A stretch of 64,000 nt of DNA from Flavobacterium sp. (GTDB lineage: Bacteria; Bacteroidota; Bacteroidia; Flavobacteriales; Flavobacteriaceae), in contig NZ_JAIXTJ010000009.1 in assembly GCF_027483985.1 (NCBI RefSeq), forward strand, positions 53,527 to 117,526. The letters run 5' to 3'. A program made the position numbers and the translations under genes. Under the pieces are notes generated by a model. That model saw only the letters and a list, made by a program, of their open reading frames with translations, was not told where the DNA came from and ran no database searches. Positions 27,039 to 36,015 of this stretch are shown here, piece after piece; the stretch's first letter is position 1, and every line of letters starts with the position of its first letter.

Positions 27039-28835
27039 TTATAATTCTTGTAAGGCCACCATCTTTGAGAAAGTAGGCGAACTTACCAATAATTCAGAAT
27101 AACTTCCTTGACTTTCAATAGAACCATTGTTAATCAGCACAATGGTATCAGCATTCTTGATGGTAGACAAGCGGTGCGCAATAACAATAATGGTAATTTT
27201 CCCTTTTAAATTATCGACACTATCTTGAATGAACTTTTCGGTTTGTGAATCTAACGCTGAAGTGGCTTCATCTAATAATAATATTTCGATATCTTTATAC
27301 AATTCTCTGGCAATCGAAAGTCGTTGTCTTTGTCCACCAGACATAACCACACCATTATCACCCAAAGCAACATCTTCTTTCAACACTGATTTTTCTACAA
27401 ACTCCGTCAAATCTACTTGTTCAATAACTTCATAAAACCGTTTTAAATTGGCTTCATTTTTAGGCGCCCAAAAGGTAATATTATTAAAAAGTGTGTCATT
27501 AAAGACCACAGTTTCTTGTGAAATAAATCCAATTTTACTTCTAAAAGAATCTAAAGAATAAGCCTTCATATTTTTAGAATCTATACGAACTTCACCAGTG
27601 GTTGGCGACAATAAACCACAAAGAATATTGACTAAGGTGGTTTTTCCAGAACCACTTTTTCCAACAAATGCTAGCGTTTTGTTTTTCGGAATCGTTAGCG
27701 AAACATCCGTTATAATTTTAGCATTTTCGTTATATTGAAAAGAGATAGCATCCAATTGAATATGGTGTTCAAATCCTTCAAAAGGAAGACCACCTTGCGC
27801 CTCACGTTCACTTTTAAGTTCAGAAATGAATTTTTCATAATGCACCACCGAACCAACATATTTCAAAAAAGCGGTCCAACTTTGTTGCACACTCATCAAA
27901 CTACCAAAAGCTCGGTAAAAAAACAGCAAAATCACTACGATAGCACCAAAAGTGCCACCCAAAACGTTCACCTGAATATAAATAGCTATGATGAGAAAAA
28001 TGACAATTATTGGTTCACGAAACGACATCACTTTGGCCGAAGTCTTTCCTAAAACAATCACATCTTTTTCAATAGTATCAACAGTCGTATTGATTTTATT
28101 GAGGTAACTTTTCATCAGCGAAGTCGACTTCAAGTATTTGAAATTAGTAACTTGCTGTAAAACCAAACCTGATAACTTGTGATTTTCACTAGTGATGGAA
28201 TAAGATAAAGCTTCAGAACTTTTGTATAACGACTTAAATAGAAATCGAGACAACCAACCGCCGACGATTACAATTAAGGTAAACTTGGGATTCGTTAAGA
28301 AAGACAATCCAATATATACCAATACAAAAATGACATTCTGAATCACGGAAATATACTGCGAAAAAGCATTATTAATACTCAATATCTCAGAGGTGACACT
28401 ATTTTGAATAGTACCAAAATTAAGTGTAACAAACTTGGAATATTTTAAATCAGAAAGAGACGAAAGAAGATTATTTCTAATTTTCTTATTAAAATAGGAT
28501 GTGGCAATGACTCTGTAAAAAATATCAAAATAACGAAAAGCAGCTTTCAATAAAAAGAAAAACAGCATTATCACCAAAACAGAATTTACAGTCGGACTTA
28601 AATTAAAAAACTGAAAGAATTTAAGAAAAACACCACTACTTTCGGAAGGTGTTGAAGTTTGTTCGCCCGAGGCAATTTGAAACAACGGAATGAACATCGT
28701 CAAACTCAATGCATCTACAAAACTATATAAAACGCTAATAGCTAGTATAAAAAAAAGTCTAATTCGAAGTACACTGTAAAAAAAGTACAGGTAATGAAAA
28801 TTAGATTTTAAAGATTTTATAAGTAATTGCTTCAA
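27039..28835 (-). CDS. ABC transporter, fused permease and ATPase (MsbA/PglK type)
   Basis: This half-transporter should dimerise in the inner membrane. It has six membrane helices in the first 320 residues and a C-terminal ATPase with Walker A GKSGSGKTTL, signature VMSGGQRQRLSIAREL, Walker B ILLLDEATSALDS and the H-loop IAHRLSTI. PglK and MsbA relatives flip lipid-linked glycans, which would suit a locus without a Wzx flippase. No ATG is available at the 5' end. The frame stays open to a TTG at 28862, but that TTG lies within a -7-type box (TAAATTTG at 28860-28867), so I prefer the TTG at 28835. The resulting start MKQLLIKSLKSNF fits relatives as I remember them. It is divergent from cpsB. 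Confidence 0.87.
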   Translation of the reverse strand: MKQLLIKSLKSNFHYLYFFYSVLRIRLFFILAISVLYSFVDALSLTMFIPLFQIASGEQTSTPSESSGVFLKFFQFFNLSPTVNSVLVIMLFFFLLKAAFRYFDIFYRVIATSYFNKKIRNNLLSSLSDLKYSKFVTLNFGTIQNSVTSEILSINNAFSQYISVIQNVIFVLVYIGLSFLTNPKFTLIVIVGGWLSRFLFKSLYKSSEALSYSITSENHKLSGLVLQQVTNFKYLKSTSLMKSYLNKINTTVDTIEKDVIVLGKTSAKVMSFREPIIVIFLIIAIYIQVNVLGGTFGAIVVILLFFYRAFGSLMSVQQSWTAFLKYVGSVVHYEKFISELKSEREAQGGLPFEGFEHHIQLDAISFQYNENAKIITDVSLTIPKNKTLAFVGKSGSGKTTLVNILCGLLSPTTGEVRIDSKNMKAYSLDSFRSKIGFISQETVVFNDTLFNNITFWAPKNEANLKRFYEVIEQVDLTEFVEKSVLKEDVALGDNGVVMSGGQRQRLSIARELYKDIEILLLDEATSALDSQTEKFIQDSVDNLKGKITIIVIAHRLSTIKNADTIVLINNGSIESQGSYSELLVSSPTFSKMVALQEL

Positions 28836-28933
28836 CGTGCTGGCGATATTTGTAAAGGTCAAATTTAGAAAACAAAATCTACATATGTATTTTAAATATT
28901 ATTTATTTTGAATTACTTTTACAAAAAAACGCC

Positions 28934-29671
28934 GTGCTTTTCTTTACCAAAAAATCGTCCTACCTCAAAGACCTAATTCCTAGCAATTACACCGACATTC
29001 ATTCCCATTTACTTCCCGGAATTGATGATGGTGCCACCGATAGCGACCATTCCATAACTTTAATCACGGAACTAAAAAATTTAGGGTTTAGTAATTTTAT
29101 TACCACACCACACGTGATGGAACACGTTTGGGAAAATACTAAAGAAAAAATTGAAAGCACACTTCTTACAACACAAAAGAGCTTGACTGCTAACGGCATC
29201 AACAATTCCTTCAAAGCGGCAGCCGAATACATGCTGGATGAAAAATTCAGAAAACTGTTTCAAGAAGAACAACTGCTAACTTTAAAGGACAATTATGTAC
29301 TTGTGGAAATGTCGTATTTGAGCGCACCATTACAATTGTACAACATCATTTTTGATTTGCAAGTAGCTGGCTACAAACCCATCCTAGCGCATCCAGAACG
29401 TTATAATTTTTACCATTCAAACACTAAAGAGTACACCAAATTAAAGCACGCCGGCTGTTTGTTTCAAATGAATTTGTTATCAGCAGTAGGATATTACGGT
29501 CCGATGGTAGCAAAAACTGCTGATTATTTACTAAAAAACAACTTAATCAATTTTGTCGGTTCCGATGTACACCACCTAAAACACATCGAATCTTTTGATA
29601 AAAAAATTGTTCTAAAAAACACCGATGCATTCAAAGATGTTTTTCAGAACAATAATTTTTTTACTCCTTAA
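28934..29671 (+). CDS. cpsB: CpsB/CapC-type tyrosine-protein phosphatase (PHP fold)
   Basis: This manganese-dependent phosphatase removes phosphate from the C-terminal tyrosines of the capsule kinase Wzc/CapB. The 245-residue protein has the PHP metal motifs in order: TDIHSHLLPGIDDGATDSDH (20-39), TTPHVMEHVW (about 57-66), LAHPERYNFYH (about 147-157) and GSDVHH (about 216-221). The start is a GTG; no in-frame ATG lies upstream. It is the only plus-strand gene within the locus. Its 3' end is 9 bases from the 3' end of wzc, its likely target, with no visible terminator between the two convergent genes. Confidence 0.9.
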   Translation: MLFFTKKSSYLKDLIPSNYTDIHSHLLPGIDDGATDSDHSITLITELKNLGFSNFITTPHVMEHVWENTKEKIESTLLTTQKSLTANGINNSFKAAAEYMLDEKFRKLFQEEQLLTLKDNYVLVEMSYLSAPLQLYNIIFDLQVAGYKPILAHPERYNFYHSNTKEYTKLKHAGCLFQMNLLSAVGYYGPMVAKTADYLLKNNLINFVGSDVHHLKHIESFDKKIVLKNTDAFKDVFQNNNFFTP

Positions 29672-29680
29672 TACAGGAAT

Positions 29681-32056
29681 TTATTTTTTAGTAAAGAAAG
29701 ATTTAATTTTGTCTAATAAAGAAGGTTCTTCTTCCTCAACGCCATAGCCGTAGCCATAGCCGTAGCCGTAGCCATAGCCGTAACCATAAGTTTTCTTTGC
29801 TTCAGTATCGTTAAGAATAATTGACATATTAGGCAATTTATTTTCTTTGTATAAGTTCTCAGCAAACTTCAACATACGTTTATCTAGATAATTGGCACGC
29901 ATCACGTAGATAAAAGAATCAGCATTTTTTGCAATTAATATAGTATCGGTAACCACGCTAACTGGAGCAGTATCTACCACGATATAATCATATTGTGTTT
30001 TTAATTCGTTAAACATTTGCGTCAACTTATCATTCATTAACAATTCAACTGGATTTGGTGGAATGATGCCTGACGGTAAGGCAAAGAAATTACTAAAATC
30101 TTTTAATTTTATAATATAATCATTAATGTCGTCATTGGGTTTTGACAGATAATTGGTCAAGCCATTAGGAGGTAAATCGATGTACTGATCTAATTTCGGA
30201 TTTCTAATATCTAAACCAATAATTAATACTTTCTTTCCAGATAAGGCAATGGTAGTGGCAAGATTAATAGCGCAAAAAGTCTTCCCTTCTCTTGGCAAAG
30301 AAGAAGTTACAAAAATAGTTTTACAAACACCTTCAGGAACGTGCGCTAGCATAAACTCTAAATTGGTTCGTATCATTCTAATAGCTTCCGCAGAACTAGA
30401 ACGACTGTTAGATTGTATGATTTGCTCATTAGTTTCCGACCTAGGTATATCACCTAAAAACGGAATAGAAACCTTACCTTCAACATCTTGACGGTATTTA
30501 ATTTTAGTATCGAAGAAGTTAATTAGAAACAAAATACCAAAAGGAATGAGTAACCCTAGAATAATGGCTGCAAAATAAAACACTGGCTTTTTTAAAGATA
30601 TTGGTCCAGTTAAATAGGCATTATCAATGATTTTAGCTTTAGCAGAAGTTACGGCTAATGAAATTTCGGTCTCTTCTCGTTTTTGCAAAAGATACAAATA
30701 CAACGACTGTTTAATATTTTGCTGTCTTGCTATTTCGTTAAAATTACGCTCGTTTGTAGGAACATTATACACTTTTCCAGTATATAGAGAACGCTGTCTG
30801 ATTAAATCGCGCTTTTGAATAACGATATCATTCTTTTTACTTATCAAACTCTGAACGATATTGTCGCGTAACTCAGTTATCTTTAAATCAATATTTTTGA
30901 TTTTAGGATTGGCTTCAGTGGCACTTTTCAGCAACCTTCTTTTATCTAATACTAGGGCATTATACTCATTGATATAATTAGAAGAGGTTTCTGTGGCTGT
31001 AACCACATTGGTCGGAAGCAATTCGTCTTTTTTGGTTCGTTTTATTTCATCAAGCAGAAAATCTCGTACTTTGGCATCGGTCTCTAGAGCTAAAATAGAT
31101 TTGTTATAATCAACAGCACCTTCAATACTCAATCCGGCATCAGATTCTAAACTTACGATACCTTTATCTTTCTTAAATTGTTCCGCCTGACTTTCAACGC
31201 CGCCCAATTCTTTGGTAATAATACCTAATCGATTATTAATAAACTCTTTAGTAAACTCAGCAACTTGATTTCTATCTCTAACAGCATCTTCGTTATATTG
31301 CGCTACTAAGGCATTTAAAAAATCAACGCCTCGCTCCGGAATTTCATCGGTAATGCCTAAGTTAATCACATTGGTTTTATCTACAGCATACACCGATAAT
31401 TTACCTCTAAAACTATTAGCTTTTCCTTCCAAAGTGGACTTGGTAACAATAATATCTACAATACTCTCAGGCATCGGAAAACTAACCAACTTCACTATAA
31501 AAGTACCTAGCTTTGACGGTATCTTTTGACCAAAACTATAACGCTTCGGATTCTTTTTCTCAGCATCTAGTAGCTCAAATTGTTTGTTGGAAATTACTCT
31601 TATAACAAAACTTAAATAGTTTTCATTATAGTCTTCTTTTTTATCGACAAACACAACTTGGACAGGAGAGCTCTTGTATAATTCTTTATAAACTACTCTT
31701 CCCTCACTGAAATAAGACAAGTCTAAATCCATCTTTTTTACAACATCTTGAGCAAGCTGTCGTGATTTTAAAATAAAAATTTCATTATCAACATTATTTT
31801 TACCCGAAAAAATATTCAAATCACTGAAAGCTGAAAACTCGCTAGTACCACCTTTTTTTTCATCCTTGATTAAGATAGAAGAAGCAGCACCATACTCTAC
31901 AACATAATACCTAAGATAAACAAAAGTAATACAAAGGAATAAAAGGATACTTGCAGCAAACCATTTCCAGTATTGAAGATAACCGAAGATTTGATCCTTC
32001 AAAGTAACTTCATTCTGCAAATCTGCATTCGATTCTTGAGATAATAAGTTTTGCAT
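29681..32056 (-). CDS. wzc: Polysaccharide biosynthesis tyrosine autokinase (Wzc)
   Basis: Wzc controls chain length and export of capsule and EPS by cycling autophosphorylation. The 791-residue protein has a Wzz domain with membrane helices near 33-51 and 491-513, coiled periplasmic segments between them, and a cytoplasmic BY-kinase domain. That domain has Walker A SSLPREGKT (585-593), Walker A' LIIGLDIRNPKL (611-622) and Walker B YIVVDTAPV (691-699). A GNVR-type element appears as VPTNERNFNEIARQQNIKQ (432-450). The C-terminal tyrosine cluster is a run of eight Tyr-Gly pairs (757-772), then VEEEEPSLLDKIKSFFTKK. It is 5 bases downstream of wza, and the gene for its likely phosphatase, cpsB, is convergent. 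Confidence 0.93.
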   Translation of the reverse strand: MQNLLSQESNADLQNEVTLKDQIFGYLQYWKWFAASILLFLCITFVYLRYYVVEYGAASSILIKDEKKGGTSEFSAFSDLNIFSGKNNVDNEIFILKSRQLAQDVVKKMDLDLSYFSEGRVVYKELYKSSPVQVVFVDKKEDYNENYLSFVIRVISNKQFELLDAEKKNPKRYSFGQKIPSKLGTFIVKLVSFPMPESIVDIIVTKSTLEGKANSFRGKLSVYAVDKTNVINLGITDEIPERGVDFLNALVAQYNEDAVRDRNQVAEFTKEFINNRLGIITKELGGVESQAEQFKKDKGIVSLESDAGLSIEGAVDYNKSILALETDAKVRDFLLDEIKRTKKDELLPTNVVTATETSSNYINEYNALVLDKRRLLKSATEANPKIKNIDLKITELRDNIVQSLISKKNDIVIQKRDLIRQRSLYTGKVYNVPTNERNFNEIARQQNIKQSLYLYLLQKREETEISLAVTSAKAKIIDNAYLTGPISLKKPVFYFAAIILGLLIPFGILFLINFFDTKIKYRQDVEGKVSIPFLGDIPRSETNEQIIQSNSRSSSAEAIRMIRTNLEFMLAHVPEGVCKTIFVTSSLPREGKTFCAINLATTIALSGKKVLIIGLDIRNPKLDQYIDLPPNGLTNYLSKPNDDINDYIIKLKDFSNFFALPSGIIPPNPVELLMNDKLTQMFNELKTQYDYIVVDTAPVSVVTDTILIAKNADSFIYVMRANYLDKRMLKFAENLYKENKLPNMSIILNDTEAKKTYGYGYGYGYGYGYGYGVEEEEPSLLDKIKSFFTKK
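29741..29788 (-). repeat. Hexanucleotide (Tyr-Gly) repeat inside wzc
   Basis: Eight 6-base units, a mix of TAT/TAC followed by GGC/GGT, run in frame and encode Tyr-Gly eight times. On the plus strand they read gccata and gccgta. A gain or loss of a unit keeps the frame and only changes the number of tyrosines in the Wzc tail. Confidence 0.9.
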
Positions 32057-32061
32057 AAGGA

Positions 32062-32769
32062 TTATTTAGTTACTAGTAAAGTTACAGTAAGCAAGAAACT
32101 TAAAACTGAGACGTATAAAGGTAAATTAGGCAAGGCAGTGGCATCGATTTTGGCTTTTCTTTGTTCCACATAAACCAAATCATTTTGATCCAAATAGTAA
32201 AATGGAGAGTTTACAAAATCAGCTTTAGTAATATCAACCCTGTTAAAGGTCTTTAAGCCTTGAATATCCCTTACAATAAGAATGTTATAGCGTTTACCAA
32301 AAGCTGTTAAATCTCCAGAGCCACCAATAGCATCAAATAATGTTACTCGGTGGTTGAGAAAGGTCTTCATTCCCGGCTGTAATACATCACCTAAAACAGT
32401 GACCTTAAAATTTAATATCCTGATATTAATAACAGGATCAACTAATTGACTAGCCAATTTTTGTTTCAACATATTCTTCAACTCTTTAATAGAATAACCA
32501 GCAACTTGAATACTTCCTACAACCGGAAAATCAATTTTCCCTTCATTGTCTACTAAATAACTTGGAGTATTAAAAGGAACAGCAGCATCGGGTTCTAATG
32601 TAGATACTACTATCGATAACAAATCATCATTTTGTATAATGGGATCGTAATTAGAAGAAACCGTCCCGAAATCTTGTGCGCCTTGCAGGTAAACAAATTT
32701 CTTTTTTGAAACACACGAAGAAAAAAGGAAAACAAATACAATTGTAAAATACAAAAAGTAGTTTTTCAT
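32062..32769 (-). CDS. wza: Polysaccharide export lipoprotein (Wza family)
   Basis: Wza forms the outer-membrane channel for the glycan. The 235-residue protein starts with a lipoprotein signal ending LFSSC (lipid-bearing Cys19). It has the Poly_export domain (about 40-110, VSTLEPDAAVPFNTPSYLVD then GKIDFPVVGSIQVAGYSI) and one SLBB domain (about 115-195, FKVTVLGDVLQPGM). Membrane helix LPLYVSVLSFLLTVTLLV closes the C-terminus. This is shorter than E. coli Wza (379 residues) but usual for Bacteroidota. A -7 box lies 26 bases upstream of the start, so this may head a wza-wzc transcript. Confidence 0.92.
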   Translation of the reverse strand: MKNYFLYFTIVFVFLFSSCVSKKKFVYLQGAQDFGTVSSNYDPIIQNDDLLSIVVSTLEPDAAVPFNTPSYLVDNEGKIDFPVVGSIQVAGYSIKELKNMLKQKLASQLVDPVINIRILNFKVTVLGDVLQPGMKTFLNHRVTLFDAIGGSGDLTAFGKRYNILIVRDIQGLKTFNRVDITKADFVNSPFYYLDQNDLVYVEQRKAKIDATALPNLPLYVSVLSFLLTVTLLVTK

Positions 32770-32794
32770 TGATATTAAAATAATAAATTGGAGA

Positions 32795-32802
32795 CAAAGA
32801 TA
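32795..32802 (-). promoter_or_regulatory. Putative -7 box upstream of wza
   Basis: On the minus strand it reads TATCTTTG, a full TAnnTTTG match, 26 bases before the wza ATG and inside the 56-base gap after the dehydratase gene. No TTG is found at the usual -33 distance, so a separate wza-wzc promoter is suggested rather than shown. Confidence 0.4.
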
Positions 32803-32825
32803 TTAAAATCGTTGGAACTTAAGCA

Positions 32826-34823
32826 TTATTTCGTGTAAACATAAGAATCCTTAACTTCAATATCTAAAGTTTGAAAAACAGAATTCATACTTTTATATTC
32901 AGGAACCATAGTTTTCATTTTAGTAGCAATCATTTCAGAATTACCCGTTAGCGAAATCCCTATTAATTCTTCAACTTGTTTGCACACTACTTCAAATTCA
33001 TCGCAAACCTCAACCGCAATGGTAATTTTTTCGTGGTGAGTGGTTAAATTTTGAGCGGAATCGTTTAGTAATTCTTCATACAATTTTTCACCAGGACGCA
33101 AACCAACAATCTTGATTTTGATTTCTTTATCAGGCTGATAACCTGCCAAACGAATCATTTTTTTGGCCAAATCAATAATCTTAACAGGTTTACCCATATC
33201 AAAAATATAAATCTCACCGCCATTACCCATCGAGCAAGCTTCAAGAACAAGCTGACAAGCCTCAGGAATCGTCATAAAATAACGAATAATCTCTGGATGT
33301 GTGATGGTGATTGGTCCACCTTCTTGAATTTGTTTAGTAAACAACGGCACCACCGAACCATTAGAACCTAGTACATTTCCAAATCGAGTAGTGATGAATT
33401 TAGTATAAGTATCGGTATTGTTTTTAAAATGTTTAAAATGCTTCGATTGAACATACATCTCTGCAATGCGTTTGCTCGCACCCATAATACTACTTGGGTT
33501 CACTGCTTTGTCTGTTGAAATCATTACAAAACGCTCCACGTTATACTTATTAGACAAATCAGCAACATTTTTGGTACCAAGAACATTCGTAAAAACCGCT
33601 TGAGAAGGGTTGTCTTCCATCATCGGCACGTGCTTATAAGCCGCCGCATGATAAACCACATCAGGTTGAAATTCTTGAAAGTGCTTTTCTAAAACATTAT
33701 AATCACGAACATCAGCAATAATATTGAAAACCTCAACCGACAAACCTAATCCTAAAATTTCTAGTGATAAAGAATGAAGTGGTGTTTCGGCTTGATCCAA
33801 TAAAACAATTTTTTTCGGACCAAAATGCAAGACCTGCCTAACAATCTCACTACCAATCGAACCTGCCGCACCGGTTACCAAAATCGATTTTCCTCGAAGC
33901 TTTGACGATATCGCATCGGTATCCAAAATAATAGGCTTGCGTTCTAGCAAATCCTGTATTTCAAAACTCTTAATGTTTTTAGAGATTTCTTGCTGGTCAT
34001 CCCAATCTGAAACTACTGGCAAAGTATAAACTTTAAAGCCATACTCAATACATTCATCTACAATAGACAAACGCTCTTCTTTAGATAAACTCTTATCGGC
34101 AATAATCAAGGCTTCTACTTTTTTAGCTCGCATCAAGACAGGAATACTTTTCTTAATCTGAAAAATAGGTAAATTTAAGATACGTTTAGTAGAATTTTGA
34201 TTGTTCTTATCAATAAATCCCTGCAGATTAAACCGTCCAGGCGTTTCCGATTTTAAGGCATTGGCTACCGCAGTAGCATTAGCATCCGAACCATAAATGA
34301 TAGCGGATAGCTTCTTATCAGTATTCGACGAGATAAACAACAATTCAAACGTTTGCTTTACTACCATTCTGAAAACAAACAGAAAACTAAAGGACAAAAC
34401 GGCATTGATAAACGCTCCTGTATTTAAAAATATTTTCTGCTTTCCTAATAAAATAACCGCAAAATTCACTAAAAGAATAACAACAAAAGTCGAAAACTGT
34501 GAAAAAAACAATTTTAAAGCATCAATAAAGGAGGAATGCCTGATGATGCCGGAATAGGTTCGATAAATCCAAAAGAAAAAAACATTAATAAACAAATACA
34601 AAGTACAACCCAATCCAAGATGCTGCTTTGGGATATAGTCTAATTTAACGCCTTGAAATAAAAAATAAGTAACAACACCCGATACTAATACAGTAAAAAT
34701 ATCCAACAATAGGATAACCCATCGTGGCAAATAGCTTAGGTTTTTAAAGCTAAATCCAGTATTGATGTCTGAAAAAGCCTTAAAAAAAACGCTGAAAAAT
34801 TTAGTAAAGGTAGTGTTACTCAA
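32826..34823 (-). CDS. Membrane UDP-HexNAc 4,6-dehydratase (WbpM/PglF/CapD family)
   Basis: This enzyme converts UDP-GlcNAc to the 4-keto-6-deoxy sugar used for bacillosamine, FucNAc or QuiNAc. The 665-residue protein has four N-terminal helices (about 35-160), a CoA-binding-like domain, and a C-terminal Rossmann domain with LVTGAAGSIGSEI (315-327). Its active site is STDKAVNPSSIMGASKR (436-452). The Met447 and Lys451 pair is the Met-Lys variant of the usual Tyr-Lys seen in PglF and WbpM. RPGEKLYEELL follows near 575. It lies 55 bases after the aminotransferase gene, so the dehydratase and aminotransferase of the pathway are neighbours. Confidence 0.92.
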   Translation of the reverse strand: MSNTTFTKFFSVFFKAFSDINTGFSFKNLSYLPRWVILLLDIFTVLVSGVVTYFLFQGVKLDYIPKQHLGLGCTLYLFINVFFFWIYRTYSGIIRHSSFIDALKLFFSQFSTFVVILLVNFAVILLGKQKIFLNTGAFINAVLSFSFLFVFRMVVKQTFELLFISSNTDKKLSAIIYGSDANATAVANALKSETPGRFNLQGFIDKNNQNSTKRILNLPIFQIKKSIPVLMRAKKVEALIIADKSLSKEERLSIVDECIEYGFKVYTLPVVSDWDDQQEISKNIKSFEIQDLLERKPIILDTDAISSKLRGKSILVTGAAGSIGSEIVRQVLHFGPKKIVLLDQAETPLHSLSLEILGLGLSVEVFNIIADVRDYNVLEKHFQEFQPDVVYHAAAYKHVPMMEDNPSQAVFTNVLGTKNVADLSNKYNVERFVMISTDKAVNPSSIMGASKRIAEMYVQSKHFKHFKNNTDTYTKFITTRFGNVLGSNGSVVPLFTKQIQEGGPITITHPEIIRYFMTIPEACQLVLEACSMGNGGEIYIFDMGKPVKIIDLAKKMIRLAGYQPDKEIKIKIVGLRPGEKLYEELLNDSAQNLTTHHEKITIAVEVCDEFEVVCKQVEELIGISLTGNSEMIATKMKTMVPEYKSMNSVFQTLDIEVKDSYVYTK

Positions 34824-34878
34824 TTAAAATACTTTTTAATAATGGTAAATGTAAGAAAAAAAAGTTCTTAAAAAAATC

Positions 34879-36015
34879 TTAAAAAATATTTATTGCATTT
34901 TTTATGCGTTCGCGTTCTTCATCGGTTAAATTCGAACCGGAAGGCAAACAAAGTCCATTAGTAAACAAATCTTCTGAGACGGTGCCTCCATAATACGGCG
35001 CATCTTTAAAAACAGGCTGCAAATGCATTGGTTTCCACAAAGGACGACTTTCAATATGCTCAGATTCAAGTAATAATCGTAAGTCTTCACGGGTTTTTCC
35101 GCCGTTCAAACTAGGATTAATCGTTATAGCCGACAGCCAATGATTAGAAAAATAATCGGAAGTAGGTTCTGCGAAAACAGTAACGGCATCATTGTTACTA
35201 AAAATAGATTCATAAAACGAATGCATACTGCGTCGCTGCGCCACGTGATGGTCCAAAACCTCCATTTGTCCACGTCCGATTCCTGCACAAATATTACTCA
35301 TCCTATAATTATAACCAATCTCACTGTGCTGATAATGAGGCGCATTATCTCTAGCTTGGGTAGCTAGAAAAATAGCTTTATTTTTTAAGTCAATAGTTTT
35401 AGTAACTATAGCGCCACCGCCAGAAGTAGTAATAATCTTATTACCATTAAAAGACAACACTCCAACATCGCCAAAAGTACCACAACGCTGACCTTTAAAA
35501 GTACTACCTAAAGCCTCAGCACTATCTTCTAGAATCGGAATTTCATAATAATCAGCAATACTTCTAATAGCTTCCACTTTATAAGGCATTCCATATAAAT
35601 GAACAGCAATAATAGCTCTGGGTTTCTTTCCTTTTGAAATCCGGTCTTTGATGGCTTCTTCTAGAGCAACCGGACAAATATTCCAAGTCTCAGGTTCACT
35701 ATCAATAAAAACAGGTGTTGCTCCTTGGTATACAATTGGATTTGCCGAGGCCGAAAAAGTCATACTTTGACAAAGCACTTCATCGCCGGCTTGAACACCC
35801 AACAAAACCAAACCTAGATGCAAGGCTGCAGTACCAGAACTCAGAGCGCCAACAAACGAATTAGAACCTAAATAGTGTTCTAAATCTTGCTCAAAACCGG
35901 TGACATTCGGACCTAATGGCGCAACCCAATTAGTAGCAAAAGCTTCGTTTACATAGTCCAACTCGGTGCCGCCCATATGAGGCGAGGATAACCATATTTT
36001 AGTTGCATTCATCAT
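34879..36015 (-). CDS. DegT/DnrJ/EryC1 sugar aminotransferase (PglE-like)
   Basis: This PLP enzyme adds an amino group to a 4-keto sugar nucleotide. From the ATG at 36015 it has about 378 residues. PLP contacts are SSGTAALHLGLVLL and EDSAEALGST, and the Schiff-base lysine is in VLSFNGNKIITTSGGGA (about residue 193). It is similar to PglE, which aminates the PglF product. The longer open frame to 36084 adds residues that look non-coding, and the tandem ATGs at 36015/36012 overlap the acetyltransferase gene by about 15 bases. The set at 32.8-37.3 kb thus reads dehydratase, aminotransferase, acetyltransferase, initiating transferase. Confidence 0.9.
   Translation of the reverse strand: MMNATKIWLSSPHMGGTELDYVNEAFATNWVAPLGPNVTGFEQDLEHYLGSNSFVGALSSGTAALHLGLVLLGVQAGDEVLCQSMTFSASANPIVYQGATPVFIDSEPETWNICPVALEEAIKDRISKGKKPRAIIAVHLYGMPYKVEAIRSIADYYEIPILEDSAEALGSTFKGQRCGTFGDVGVLSFNGNKIITTSGGGAIVTKTIDLKNKAIFLATQARDNAPHYQHSEIGYNYRMSNICAGIGRGQMEVLDHHVAQRRSMHSFYESIFSNNDAVTVFAEPTSDYFSNHWLSAITINPSLNGGKTREDLRLLLESEHIESRPLWKPMHLQPVFKDAPYYGGTVSEDLFTNGLCLPSGSNLTDEERERIKNAINIF

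Noticed and set aside
28901..28910. -7 box for cpsB in the run before its GTG
   Set aside because: The sequence TTATTTTG differs from TAnnTTTG and no -33 TTTG lies at the right distance.
34297..34557. 86-residue plus-strand frame inside the dehydratase gene
   Set aside because: It is a shadow of the membrane-domain codons on the other strand, with no recognisable protein features.
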